In this document: one piece after another, positions 34,452 to 42,670 of the stretch
How positions within the stretch are numbered: the stretch's first letter is position 1
Layout: each line of letters opens with the position of its first letter
Assembly: GCA_039033215.1 (NCBI GenBank)
Contig: JBCCDA010000006.1
Span: 9,272 to 73,271, forward strand
Direction: 5' to 3'
From: Thermohalobaculum sp039033215
GTDB taxonomy: Bacteria; Pseudomonadota; Alphaproteobacteria; Rhodobacterales; Rhodobacteraceae
Length of the DNA: 64,000 bases
The notes under the pieces: generated by a model
The model's input: only the letters and a program-made list of their open reading frames with translations
Databases searched by the model: none
What the model was told of the DNA's origin: nothing
Made by a program: the position numbers and the translations under genes

Positions 34452-35570
34452 CTACCGCGTCAACGCCAGCTTCGGCGACAGAACGTCGATACCCAGCGCT
34501 TCACCCACGGCGAAGTAGGTCAGGTGCCCGGCGTGGACGTTCAGCCCCGCCAGCAGGTGCTCGTCATCACGGCAGGCCTCGGCCCAGCCCTTGTCGGCGA
34601 GCGCCAGCAGGAAGGGCATGGTGGCGTTTGTCAGCGCGATGGTCGAGGTGCGGGCAACAGCGCCGGGCATGTTGGCCACGCAGTAGTGGATGATGCCGTC
34701 GACCTCGTAGATCGGGTCCTGGTGGGTGGTCGCCTTCGAGGTCTCGAAGCATCCGCCCTGGTCGATCGCGACATCCACCAGCACCGCGCCGGGTTTCATG
34801 TGGGCAAGCTGATCCCGCCGCACCAGTTGCGGGGCAGCAGCGCCAGGGATGAGCACGGCGCCAACGACAAGGTCCGAGGCCAGCACCAGCTCCTCGGTCG
34901 ACCCGGCGGAGGCATAGCGCGTCTTGAAGAGGTGCCCGAAGGCGTCATCCAGATAGCGCAGGCGGGGGAGCGAGCGGTCCAGCACCGTGACATCCGCGCC
35001 CATGCCTGCCGCGATCCGGGCCGCATGGGTGCCGACGACGCCGCCACCGATCACGGTGACCTGTGCCGGTCCGACGCCGGGGACACCGCCCATCAGCACC
35101 CCGCGCCCACCGTTGGCCTTCTGCAGGGCCCAGGCGCCGACCTGAGGGGACAGGCGCCCGGCGACCTCGGACATCGGGGCGAGCAGAGGCAGCCCGCCCT
35201 GCGGATCCGTCACGGTCTCGTAGGCGATACAGGTGGCGCCCGAGGCGATCAGGTCCTTGGTCTGCTCGGGGTCCGGCGCAAGGTGGAGATAGGTGAAGAG
35301 CACCTGGCCTTCGGACAGTTGCGCGCGTTCGCTGGCTTGCGGCTCCTTGACCTTGACGATCATCTCGGCGGCTGACCAGATCTCGGCTGCCGTTGTCGCG
35401 ACATGAGCCCCGGCGGCCCGGTAGTCGTCGTCCGTGAAGCCCGCACCTGCGCCCGCGCCCGTCTCGACCGTCACGTCGTGACCGTGGGCGACTGCCTCGC
35501 GGCAGGTCACGGGCGTCATGCCGACACGAAACTCCTGCGCCTTGATCTCCTTTGGACATCCGATCTTCAT
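34452..35570 (-). CDS. ald: Alanine dehydrogenase
   Basis: A 372-residue NAD-dependent enzyme interconverting L-alanine with pyruvate and ammonia. The N-terminal MKIGCPKEIKAQEFRVGMTP, the KVKEPQ lysine region, YLHLAPD histidine segment and the Rossmann GGGVVGTHAARIA motif are all present, as is MPGAVARTSTIALTNATMPF near the end. Length is standard. The AzlCD branched-chain amino acid exporter genes follow upstream on the same strand. Confidence 0.97.
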   Translation of the reverse strand: MKIGCPKEIKAQEFRVGMTPVTCREAVAHGHDVTVETGAGAGAGFTDDDYRAAGAHVATTAAEIWSAAEMIVKVKEPQASERAQLSEGQVLFTYLHLAPDPEQTKDLIASGATCIAYETVTDPQGGLPLLAPMSEVAGRLSPQVGAWALQKANGGRGVLMGGVPGVGPAQVTVIGGGVVGTHAARIAAGMGADVTVLDRSLPRLRYLDDAFGHLFKTRYASAGSTEELVLASDLVVGAVLIPGAAAPQLVRRDQLAHMKPGAVLVDVAIDQGGCFETSKATTHQDPIYEVDGIIHYCVANMPGAVARTSTIALTNATMPFLLALADKGWAEACRDDEHLLAGLNVHAGHLTYFAVGEALGIDVLSPKLALTR

Positions 35571-35654
35571 CGCCGCCTCCCCCCTTGTGTTATTGTTGGG
35601 GCCATTATGCCGCGATGTCGCGCGCCGGGATAGGTCCCGCATGAACTGGTCGGG

Positions 35655-35975
35655 TCATCCCCCGACCAGGCCGACCGCATGGTAGGCGACCATCCCCGTC
35701 GCGAAGGCCCCGAACAGCGAGCGGGTGACGACGCCCACGAAGACCGTTGCCGCCGCCCCGACCATGACCGACAGGGGCGCCAGGTCCCCTTCCGCCCCAT
35801 AGATCACGGCGGGCGCCACCAGCGCCGGCAGGACGGTCACCGGCACAAAGCTCAGCGCCGCGGTCAGCCAGCCCGGCAGCACCCGCCCTGCCAGAAGGCC
35901 CAAAAATGAGTAGCGCACGATGAACGTCACCGCCCCGAGCCCGCCGATGATCCCCCAGATCTCGAGATCGCTCAT
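35655..35975 (-). CDS. azlD: AzlD-type small subunit of a branched-chain amino acid exporter
   Basis: A 106-residue membrane protein with four hydrophobic segments and the TFIVRYSFL motif of the AzlD family. It works with the larger AzlC permease, encoded just upstream with an ATGA overlap. The pair exports branched-chain amino acids or their analogues. Confidence 0.93.
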   Translation of the reverse strand: MSDLEIWGIIGGLGAVTFIVRYSFLGLLAGRVLPGWLTAALSFVPVTVLPALVAPAVIYGAEGDLAPLSVMVGAAATVFVGVVTRSLFGAFATGMVAYHAVGLVGG

Positions 35976-36685
35976 GCCAGCACCCGCCGGGCGGCCATGC
36001 CTGCCCCGATTCCAACGATGCTGGCGGCGATTACGCCCACTCCCTGCGGAAGTGCTGCGGCCGGCAGCGCTGCCGCCATGGCGACGGTGAAGGCGACCAT
36101 GTGGGCGGGGGTCCGGATCAGCGGCGCCGACAGCGCCAGGAACAGTGCAGGCGCGGCCATCTCAAGACCCCACTCCGGCGGGATCTGTGTGCCAAGCGCC
36201 ACGCCAACCACGACCGGTGCGCTCCACCCGGGGATGGTGCAGGCGCCCGCGCCGAAGAAGTAGGCGATCCTCTGGGGCAAGGACGCAAACCGGCCCTCCT
36301 GATAGGCCTTCAGCGAAATCGTGTAGGTCTGGTCGTTCAGCATGTAGCCCGCGGCCAGTCTGGGCTGCCAGCCAGCACCCTGCCAGTGCGGCACGAGTGC
36401 GGCGGAGTACATCGCCATACGCAGGTTCACCATCGCTCCGGCGGCAACGATGATCAGCGCAGGAGCCTGCTCCTGGATCAACTCCATTGCGACCAGCGAG
36501 GACGCCCCCGCCAGCACGATCAGCGTGAACCCCGCGATCTGGCCCAGGTCCAGGCCCGTCTCGACGGCGACGATCCCGAAGATCAGACCGAAGGGCACAG
36601 TGGCCAGCTGCAGCGGCAAGGCGGCGGCAAAGCCGCGCCAGAAGGCACGCCGTGTTTGCCCCGTGTCTGCTGCCTGCTCCCTCAT
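35972..36685 (-). CDS. azlC: AzlC-type permease of a branched-chain amino acid exporter
   Basis: A 237-residue membrane protein with the AzlC signature in FGLIFGIVAVETGLDLGQIAGFTLIVLAGASS and MVNLRMAMYSAAL. It forms the main permease with AzlD, whose gene starts with a 4-nt overlap at its end. The start at 36685 gives a 15-residue hydrophilic leader and fits family length. The gene is divergent from the alpha/beta hydrolase gene. Confidence 0.94.
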   Translation of the reverse strand: MREQAADTGQTRRAFWRGFAAALPLQLATVPFGLIFGIVAVETGLDLGQIAGFTLIVLAGASSLVAMELIQEQAPALIIVAAGAMVNLRMAMYSAALVPHWQGAGWQPRLAAGYMLNDQTYTISLKAYQEGRFASLPQRIAYFFGAGACTIPGWSAPVVVGVALGTQIPPEWGLEMAAPALFLALSAPLIRTPAHMVAFTVAMAAALPAAALPQGVGVIAASIVGIGAGMAARRVLA

Positions 36686-36740
36686 GCCCGTCTGATATCC
36701 CTGCTTGACGCGGGCCACCAGCCACGTTTTGTGATGGGTA

Positions 36741-37358
36741 ATGACAGGCGATGAGATACCCGTCGTGCTGCTGCACGGGCTTGGCCGAACCCCGGGTTCC
36801 ATGCGCGCGCTGGCATGGCGGCTGGGCCGGGCGGGGTTTCGCACATCCTGTCTGGGGTATCCCTCGACAGAGCTGCGGGTGGGCGAGGCGATCGGGCATG
36901 TACGCGCTGCACTTGCGCGGCAGCCGGGGCCTCGATACCTCGTCGGACACTCGCTGGGCGGGCTGATCGCGGCGACGCTGCTGCGGGAAGATACCCTGCC
37001 GATCGGGCGGGTCGTGCAATTGGGGGCGCCGAACCTGGGTTCACCCGTGGCCGGGCGGCTGGGCGGGCAATGGCCGGTCAGGGGCATGTGCGGCCCGGCG
37101 ATCGAGGAACTGGACGCCCACGAAACCGTTCCGGAGGACGACCCCCGCATCGCTGCCATCGCCGGGACGTTTGGCCCGCCCATGCCGGGATCGCCGGAGC
37201 GTCCGCACGACGGCGCGGTCAGCCGCCGCTCGGCCTGGGCGGGGGCCGGTCACCGGGCTGAGGTCGCGGTAATCCACACGTTGTTGCCGATCTCGGTCAA
37301 GGTGGCCACGTTGACGCTCACGTTCCTCAAGACCGGCACCCTCAGGGAGGTTTCATGA
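36741..37358 (+). CDS. Alpha/beta hydrolase, PGAP1/lipase-like
   Basis: A 205-residue lipase-like enzyme: VVLLHGLGRTPGSM is the oxyanion segment and YLVGHSLGGLIAA the nucleophile elbow (Ser in GHSLG). A late His (AVIHTLLP) is the candidate catalytic base. There is no signal peptide. Short for the superfamily, with little cap domain. It overlaps the fdhD start by ATGA, suggesting co-transcription, though no functional link to FdhD is known. Confidence 0.85.
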   Translation: MTGDEIPVVLLHGLGRTPGSMRALAWRLGRAGFRTSCLGYPSTELRVGEAIGHVRAALARQPGPRYLVGHSLGGLIAATLLREDTLPIGRVVQLGAPNLGSPVAGRLGGQWPVRGMCGPAIEELDAHETVPEDDPRIAAIAGTFGPPMPGSPERPHDGAVSRRSAWAGAGHRAEVAVIHTLLPISVKVATLTLTFLKTGTLREVS

Positions 37359-38221
37359 CCCGCTTTCTGATCGCGCCTGATCCCGATGCGCCGCGCCTCA
37401 CCCGGGCGATAACCGGCGTGGACCAGAGCGGGGCGATGTCCGAGATCCGGGTGGTCGAGGAGCGTGCGCTCACGATCTACCTGAACTCTCAGGAGATCGT
37501 GACGGCGATGACCATCGGCGACTACCCGGAGTATCTGGCGCTGGGGTACCTGCTGAACCAGGGGATGGTGCTGCCGGACGATCAGGTGACGGCAGTCGAC
37601 TATGACGAAGACCTCGAGGTTGTCGTCGTCCGGACCGAGCGCCAGACGGACTATGAGGAGAAGCTGAAGAAGAAGACGCGCACGTCCGGCTGCGCGGTCG
37701 GCACGGTCTTTGGCGACATGATGGAGCAGCTGGAGGGTGTCAGCTTCGGCCCCGCCGAGGTGCGGACCTCGTGGCTCTATTCGCTGGCGCGTCAGATCAA
37801 CACGCAACCATCGCTGTACCTGGAGGCGGGGGCGATCCACGGCACGGTGCTCTGCCGCGAGGAGACGCCACTCGTGTTCATGGAGGACGTTGGCCGCCAC
37901 AACGCGGTGGACAAGATCGCGGGCTGGATGTTCCGGGAGGGGGTCCGTGGTGAGGGCCATATCCTCTACACGACCGGTCGGCTGACCTCGGAGATGGTGA
38001 TCAAGACGGCGCTGATGGGCATCCCCGTGCTCGCCTCGCGCAGTGGGTTCACCGCATGGGGCGTGGAGCTTGCCCGGCAGGTCGGTCTCACGCTGATCGG
38101 CCGGATGCGGGGCCAGCGGTTCCACTGCCTCTCGGGCGCAGAGCGGCTGGTGTTTGATACCGACATCGCCACGCTTGCCGAAGAAGACAAGAAGCATCGC
38201 CGCAAAGGGGCCGAACCATGA
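37355..38221 (+). CDS. fdhD: FdhD-type formate dehydrogenase sulfurtransferase
   Basis: A 288-residue protein that, in known cases, hands sulfur from IscS to the molybdenum cofactor of formate dehydrogenase. Conserved segments are GYLLNQGMV, EDVGRHNAVDKIAGW and GRLTSEMVIKTALMGIPVLASRSGFTAWGVELA. The mobile-loop cysteine is Cys113 (RTSGCAVGTVFG); the second cysteine of the E. coli C-x-x-C loop is absent. It is overlapped by genes on both sides. Moco genes (mobA, mobB, moeA) lie 3.7-6.2 kb downstream. Confidence 0.94.
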   Translation: MTRFLIAPDPDAPRLTRAITGVDQSGAMSEIRVVEERALTIYLNSQEIVTAMTIGDYPEYLALGYLLNQGMVLPDDQVTAVDYDEDLEVVVVRTERQTDYEEKLKKKTRTSGCAVGTVFGDMMEQLEGVSFGPAEVRTSWLYSLARQINTQPSLYLEAGAIHGTVLCREETPLVFMEDVGRHNAVDKIAGWMFREGVRGEGHILYTTGRLTSEMVIKTALMGIPVLASRSGFTAWGVELARQVGLTLIGRMRGQRFHCLSGAERLVFDTDIATLAEEDKKHRRKGAEP

Positions 38222-39021
38222 CCGAGGAAGACATCAACCGGGTGGTCGATGCTGAACTGGCGCGCCGGCGCATCGGGGCAGCCTTCGAGCCAAAGCAGGG
38301 TCGACTGTCCGCCGTTCTGCGCCATCCGCTCTTCCTGACCGTCTTTGCGTTCGTGGTCACTACCGTCATCGGCGGCTTCTATGATGGCATCGTGCAGGAC
38401 CGCCGCGCCGAGGCCCTCGCTGCCGAGAACGCCCGTGCGCAGCGTGCCGCCGAAGCCGAGTTGGCCGTCGCTGGCGTCGAGGCCATCGCGCGGCTGGCCT
38501 TCGAGATCAACACGCGCGCGAGGTTCGTCGCCTACGCCGTATGGCGTGGCGATCTGGAGAGCGCTGAAGAACGCAAGGACGCGCTCGATGCGCTCTCGAT
38601 TCGCTGGGACACCGAGTTCCGGCTCAATCTGATGAAGATTCGCGGCTACCTGGGCAACCACCTGCGGGGCAATCACTACGAAAGCGCGTTCGCAAACGTG
38701 GTGGCACCGTCAATGGAAACGATGATGGTTTGTATCGCCGCCGCATTCGACCGTTCACGCACGGAAGGCTTTGCCCGGATGGATGACGCAGCCCTGGACC
38801 GCCCGCTTCTGCCCTGGTGTGCCAGCAGGGAGTTCCCGGATCTGGGTTGGTTCGACTACAGCATGGCGCACTACGAACGATCGGGAACGTGCACCAACAT
38901 GATCCTCTGGGCCTTGTCTCAGCAGATCCGTGAAAATGCCGCAGGCCCGGTCACGGCCGATCAGGATGTCGAGCGGCTCGACTATTTTGGAGAGTTGGCC
39001 GAGGGCTGCAAGGGCCTGTAA
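38218..39021 (+). CDS. Single-pass membrane protein (267 aa), unknown
   Basis: A transmembrane helix (about residues 37-58) follows a charged 36-residue N-terminus. A 25-residue helical stretch (DRRAEALAAENARAQRAAEAELAVAG) follows, probably a coiled coil, then a soluble domain with the segments WDTEFRLNLMKIRGYLG and CASREFPDLGWFDYSM. Cysteines at several positions may form disulfides in the periplasm. It overlaps the fdhD stop (ATGA). No family recognised. Confidence 0.72.
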   Translation: MTEEDINRVVDAELARRRIGAAFEPKQGRLSAVLRHPLFLTVFAFVVTTVIGGFYDGIVQDRRAEALAAENARAQRAAEAELAVAGVEAIARLAFEINTRARFVAYAVWRGDLESAEERKDALDALSIRWDTEFRLNLMKIRGYLGNHLRGNHYESAFANVVAPSMETMMVCIAAAFDRSRTEGFARMDDAALDRPLLPWCASREFPDLGWFDYSMAHYERSGTCTNMILWALSQQIRENAAGPVTADQDVERLDYFGELAEGCKGL

Positions 39022-39207
39022 AACAACACCAATAGCTCTCGGACTCCAAACATTTCACCTTGGAAACCGGGTCGCGGTCGTCGTCGAAGAAGACATGGGG
39101 CGCCACCACGACGGCGGCAGTTTCAAAACCTGGGGTTGAAACACTCAGCAAGCGGTAACTACGGTGCGCGACTATTTGGATAGATTTTAGACTTGAGGAT
39201 TTGACCG

Positions 39208-39630
39208 ATGGTTCGGCAGCTTGCCTACATCAGCTCCAGCTGGCAGCAAGACATTACGGATTTCGTCGACGACACGCTGCCGAGGATCCAAGAGAACAAC
39301 AGCGAGGCGGGCGTTACGGGTATCCTACTGTTCTGCCACGGTTCGTTCTTTCAGGTGCTCGAGGGTGAGGACGCCGTGCTGGAGGCGCTCTTTCGCAAGA
39401 TTTGCAAGAGCAGACGCCACCGCAACGTTCTGAAGATGCTTGACCGCGAACAGGCAGTACGAAGTTTCCCTGACTGGTCAATGGGCTGGCAGCATATCGC
39501 TGACGATCATCCCCTTGCGCCAGAGCTGAAGAGGCTTGGTTCGATAGACGGGGTCAAGGAGCAGATGCAGCATGACAGCATCACGCTCATACGGCTGATC
39601 GAGTCCTATTTCGTCGTCAACAGCCGCTGA
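39208..39630 (+). CDS. BLUF-domain blue-light photoreceptor
   Basis: A 140-residue short BLUF protein that would sense blue light through FAD. The key photocycle residues fall at the spacing of AppA and other BLUF domains: Tyr7, Asn31, Gln49, Trp90 and Met92. The core strand VTGILLFCHGSFFQVLEGE and the FPDWSMGW segment are clear. It has no fused output domain, so it must signal through a partner. Lies alone between fdhD/38218-gene and panB; no adjacent EAL or PpsR-type partner. Confidence 0.93.
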   Translation: MVRQLAYISSSWQQDITDFVDDTLPRIQENNSEAGVTGILLFCHGSFFQVLEGEDAVLEALFRKICKSRRHRNVLKMLDREQAVRSFPDWSMGWQHIADDHPLAPELKRLGSIDGVKEQMQHDSITLIRLIESYFVVNSR

Positions 39631-39810
39631 CTTCCGGCTCCTCCCAATCGTCCAAGACTCTCCATGATCTGACGCTATCGCTGTCCGTCAGGCGTGGTTG
39701 TCGCGCGGTTCTGTGTTGACCCGGGACCTCTACCACGCGACCTAAAGGATCCGGGTCTTGCCCGGGACGGCGCAGCATAAAACGGCAACCGCCCAAACAG
39801 GGAGACAGTC

Positions 39811-40665
39811 ATGTCCACCCAGTCCACGATCTCGAAGAAGGACGCCATCGCGAACCCCGACAGCAAGAAGAAGGGGCGGATGACCGTCCCGAAGTTCATG
39901 GGGAGAAAGGGTGGCGAGCCGCTGGTTTGTCTGACCTCCTACACAGCGCACGTGGCGGCGATCTGCGATGAGGTCTGCGATCTGCTGCTGGTGGGCGACA
40001 GCCTGGGCATGGTGATCCACGGCATGCCGAACACGCTGGGCGTGACGCTCGAGCACATGATCATGCACGGGCAAGCAACCATGCGCGGCGCCTCGACCGC
40101 GCTGGTGGTCGTCGACATGCCCTTCGGGTCATTCGAGGAAAGCCCCGAGGTCGCGTTCCGCAATGCCTCCCGCGTGGTCAAGGAAACGGGGTGTCATGCG
40201 GTCAAGCTGGAGGGTGGCGTCGAGATGGCCGCCACCATCCGGCACCTCACGCGCCGCGGCATCCCGGTGATGGCGCATATCGGGCTGATGCCCCAGGCGA
40301 TGAACACCGCGGGCGGGTTCAAGGCGGTGCGCGACGAGGCCGAGTTCGATGCCGTGGTGGCCGATGCCCATGCGGTGCAGGAGGCGGGCGCCTTCAGCGT
40401 GGTGGTCGAAGGGGTCGCCGCATCCCTGGCCGAACGCATCACCCAAGAGCTCACCATCCCCACGATCGGCATCGGTGCGGGCCGCGACTGCGACGGCCAG
40501 ATCCTGGTGTTCGAGGATATGGTGGGCCTGCTGCCGCGCGTGCCGACCTTCGTGAAACGGTACGGGACCATGCAGGAGATGATGCAGGCCGCAGTGGGCC
40601 AGTACGCCGACGAGGTGAAGGCCAAGACCTTCCCGGGCGACGAACATACATACAGAAAGAAGTGA
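39811..40665 (+). CDS. panB: 3-methyl-2-oxobutanoate hydroxymethyltransferase
   Basis: A 284-residue pantothenate pathway enzyme. The PLVCLTSYTAH start, LLLVGDSLGMVIHG, VVDMPFGSFEES and VKLEGGVEM motifs, and the TIGIGAGRDCDGQILVFEDMVG segment are intact. It condenses ketoisovalerate with methylene-THF to ketopantoate. No panC is adjacent in the window. A 3-prime fragment of an identical panB type recurs at 41401-41565 in a fusion scar. Confidence 0.96.
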   Translation: MSTQSTISKKDAIANPDSKKKGRMTVPKFMGRKGGEPLVCLTSYTAHVAAICDEVCDLLLVGDSLGMVIHGMPNTLGVTLEHMIMHGQATMRGASTALVVVDMPFGSFEESPEVAFRNASRVVKETGCHAVKLEGGVEMAATIRHLTRRGIPVMAHIGLMPQAMNTAGGFKAVRDEAEFDAVVADAHAVQEAGAFSVVVEGVAASLAERITQELTIPTIGIGAGRDCDGQILVFEDMVGLLPRVPTFVKRYGTMQEMMQAAVGQYADEVKAKTFPGDEHTYRKK

Positions 40666-40705
40666 CACTGGGCTCTATCCAATGCTCGAGGATCGCGAAA
40701 TCAGC

Positions 40706-41230
40706 ATGACCTACGAATTAGACCGTCCTATAGCCCGACGGGTTGCGGCGGCTTGCGCGAAGTCCGGCGTCAGCTGGCGGGGGTGGCTCGGGGTTCGGGT
40801 TGCACTCTATTCGATGGGGGCCCTTTCCGTGATGGGTGTCATGGGAGCGGCGCTGTTCATCCTCAACGCATTTGACGCTGAAATCCCAAAACCCCTGGTT
40901 GTCTATGGCAGTGTGGTGATCGTGCCAGCGATATGGTTTTGGCTCGCCCGCGCCCTAAACGCGGAAAGCGTTGACAGAGCCCTTGCTTCAGCGATTGCTC
41001 AAGAGACTTCTACGATGACTTTGTCATCCACTGGCATGCGCGTCTCGAGCGCGAGTGCAAAGTTTGCCTTCGATTGGCGCGCTATCGATGACTTCATTGC
41101 TGTGCGTGATGGATTCGGTTTTAGGGTCGGTGCGATGGTTTTCCCGGTCCCGTCTTATTCTTTGCCCAGCGGCGTTACTCCTGACGACATCCGAGCCATG
41201 GCAGTTCGTTGGGGAATGGGGACAAATTGA
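40706..41230 (+). CDS. YcxB-like membrane protein
   Basis: A 174-residue protein with two transmembrane segments (about 34-56 and 64-83) and a C-terminal PH-like beta domain (TMTLSSTGMRVSSASAKFAFDWRAIDDFI), the layout of YcxB-like proteins. The GC content is lower than for its neighbours. ATG 40706 is preferred over 40682. The stop overlaps the mobA-like pseudogene fragment. Function unknown. Confidence 0.72.
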   Translation: MTYELDRPIARRVAAACAKSGVSWRGWLGVRVALYSMGALSVMGVMGAALFILNAFDAEIPKPLVVYGSVVIVPAIWFWLARALNAESVDRALASAIAQETSTMTLSSTGMRVSSASAKFAFDWRAIDDFIAVRDGFGFRVGAMVFPVPSYSLPSGVTPDDIRAMAVRWGMGTN

Positions 41231-41386
41231 CCATCGCAGGGATCATCTCGGCGGTCGGCGCGGCGCATGGGCGGCGGCGACAAGGCACTCTTGGAGGTCG
41301 CGGGGCGGCCGTTGCTTGCCTGGGTAACCGGCCGGTTACGCCCCTGGGTCACGGAGATCGCCCTGAACGCAATTGGGTTCGGCGCG
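41227..41386 (+). pseudogene. mobA 5-prime fragment (degenerate)
   Basis: About 160 bp aligning to the start of the intact mobA at 41882. It keeps ATCGCAGGGATCAT, CATGGGCGGCGGCGACAAGGC and the GGTCGCGGGGCGGCCG block, but a short deletion before the MGGGDK codons shifts the frame and a further ~12 bp is missing near the end. It is interrupted by a jump into panB sequence. Not functional as a guanylyltransferase. Confidence 0.9.
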
Positions 41387-41400
41387 CTATGCTCTACCTG

Positions 41401-41565
41401 CTGGTGTTCGAGGATATGGTGGGCCTGCTGCCCCGCGTGCCGACCTTCGTGAAACGGTACGGGACCATGCAGGAGATGATGCAGGCCGCGGTGGGCCAGT
41501 ACGCCGACGAGGTGAAGGCCAAGACCTTCCCGGGCGATGAGCACACCTACCGGCAGAAGGGGTAG
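41401..41565 (+). pseudogene. panB 3-prime fragment fused to the mobA fragment
   Basis: About 165 bp near-identical to panB 40504-40665, encoding the LVFEDMVGLLPRVPTFVKRYG to HTYR part. Through most of it only a few silent differences are seen (for example CTGCCC for CTGCCG); the last codons diverge (HTYRQKG versus HTYRKK). It directly follows the mobA fragment and keeps its reading frame to a stop. Confidence 0.93.
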
Positions 41566-41572
41566 GAGCGCT

Positions 41573-41764
41573 TCAGACGTGGCTGTCCGGTGCTGTGATC
41601 TTGCGGGGTTTGTCCGGGCTCACAGTCTTGCCCTCTGCCTTGGTCAGATAGGGGCTGGAGGCATCAGTGAACGTCTTGCCTGGGTTGCCGACGGAGGTCC
41701 CGGCGCCCTGCGCGCCGTCAAGCTCGGCGTCCTCAATGGGTTCGGGCTTCTTCTGGTCGGTCAT
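41573..41764 (-). CDS. Small protein (63 aa) with an LDGAQG double-glycine-like motif
   Basis: Start at 41764 is chosen because GGAG lies 7 bp upstream. The N-terminal half reads MTDQKKPEPIEDAELDGAQGAG; acidic residues followed by LDxAxG are reminiscent of double-glycine leaders of secreted small peptides or RiPPs. The C-terminal half is Lys/Asp/Ser/Pro-rich without cysteine. No transporter or modification gene adjoins it. It stands on the minus strand between the panB/mobA scar and mobA. Peptide export is only suggested. Confidence 0.6.
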   Translation of the reverse strand: MTDQKKPEPIEDAELDGAQGAGTSVGNPGKTFTDASSPYLTKAEGKTVSPDKPRKITAPDSHV

Positions 41765-41881
41765 GATTGTCTCCTTCGTCGAATACGCACTCAGATCAGC
41801 ATATTCCGGACGGCCACTCAGTATCAATTGCTACAGGCACAATGCCTTTGCGCCGACCCCGTCGTCGGCTAGACAGCGCGC

Positions 41882-42508
41882 ATGAGCATCGCAGGGATCA
41901 TACTCGCCGGCGGACAGGCGCGGCGCATGGGCGGCGGCGACAAGGCGTTGCTCGAGGTCGCGGGGCGGCCGCTGCTCGCCTGGGTAACCGACCGGTTGCG
42001 CCCCCAGGTCGCCGAGGTAGCGTTGAACGCGAACGGCGATCCCTCGCGGTTCGGCGCGTTCGGCCTGCCCGTGGTCCCGGATACGGTCGAGGGGTTTGTC
42101 GGCCCGCTTGGTGGTGTCCTGGCAGGAATGCGCTGGGCGGCCGCACGGGGACACACCCATATCGTCTCTGCGGCAGCGGACACGCCGTTCTTCCCCGATG
42201 ATCTGGTAGAGCGTCTGCTGGCGGCAAAGGGCATCATGCCGATCTCCATGGCTACGACCGAGGACCCCGAACGCGGCCTCTCCGAACACCCGACCTTTGC
42301 GCTCTGGCCCGTGGACCTGGCCGATGATCTGGAACATGCTCTGACCACGTCGACGATGCGCAAGGTCATCGTCTGGACCTCGCGGCATGGCTGCGCGCGC
42401 GCCGTCTTCCCCGGCGACTATCCGTTCTTCAACGCCAACACCCCCGAGGATCTGGAGAAGGCGGAAGAGATCGCCGCGGGCATGACGCACGCGGCAGGGC
42501 CAACATGA
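41882..42508 (+). CDS. mobA: Molybdenum cofactor guanylyltransferase
   Basis: A 208-residue enzyme that attaches GMP to molybdopterin to make the MGD-type cofactor of formate dehydrogenase and DMSO-reductase-family enzymes. The nucleotide-binding signature AGIILAGGQARRMGGGDKALLEV is at the start, followed by PLGGVLAGMRWA and AAADTPFFP. A degenerate copy of its first 160 bp lies upstream. mobB and moeA follow. Confidence 0.94.
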   Translation: MSIAGIILAGGQARRMGGGDKALLEVAGRPLLAWVTDRLRPQVAEVALNANGDPSRFGAFGLPVVPDTVEGFVGPLGGVLAGMRWAAARGHTHIVSAAADTPFFPDDLVERLLAAKGIMPISMATTEDPERGLSEHPTFALWPVDLADDLEHALTTSTMRKVIVWTSRHGCARAVFPGDYPFFNANTPEDLEKAEEIAAGMTHAAGPT

Positions 42509-42670
42509 CATCGGACCCGCCAAGAGCAAGTTTTGGACAAGCTACCCGCGGCAGTTGCCGCCCCGGCGATCACCGCATGCCGCATTGTTCCCGTCCCCCG
42601 AGAGCACGGGTTCTGGCAAAAGGCGGCGCGGCGCCTTAAGTCGGTCCCAGACGGGAAGGGGAGCGTCGCC

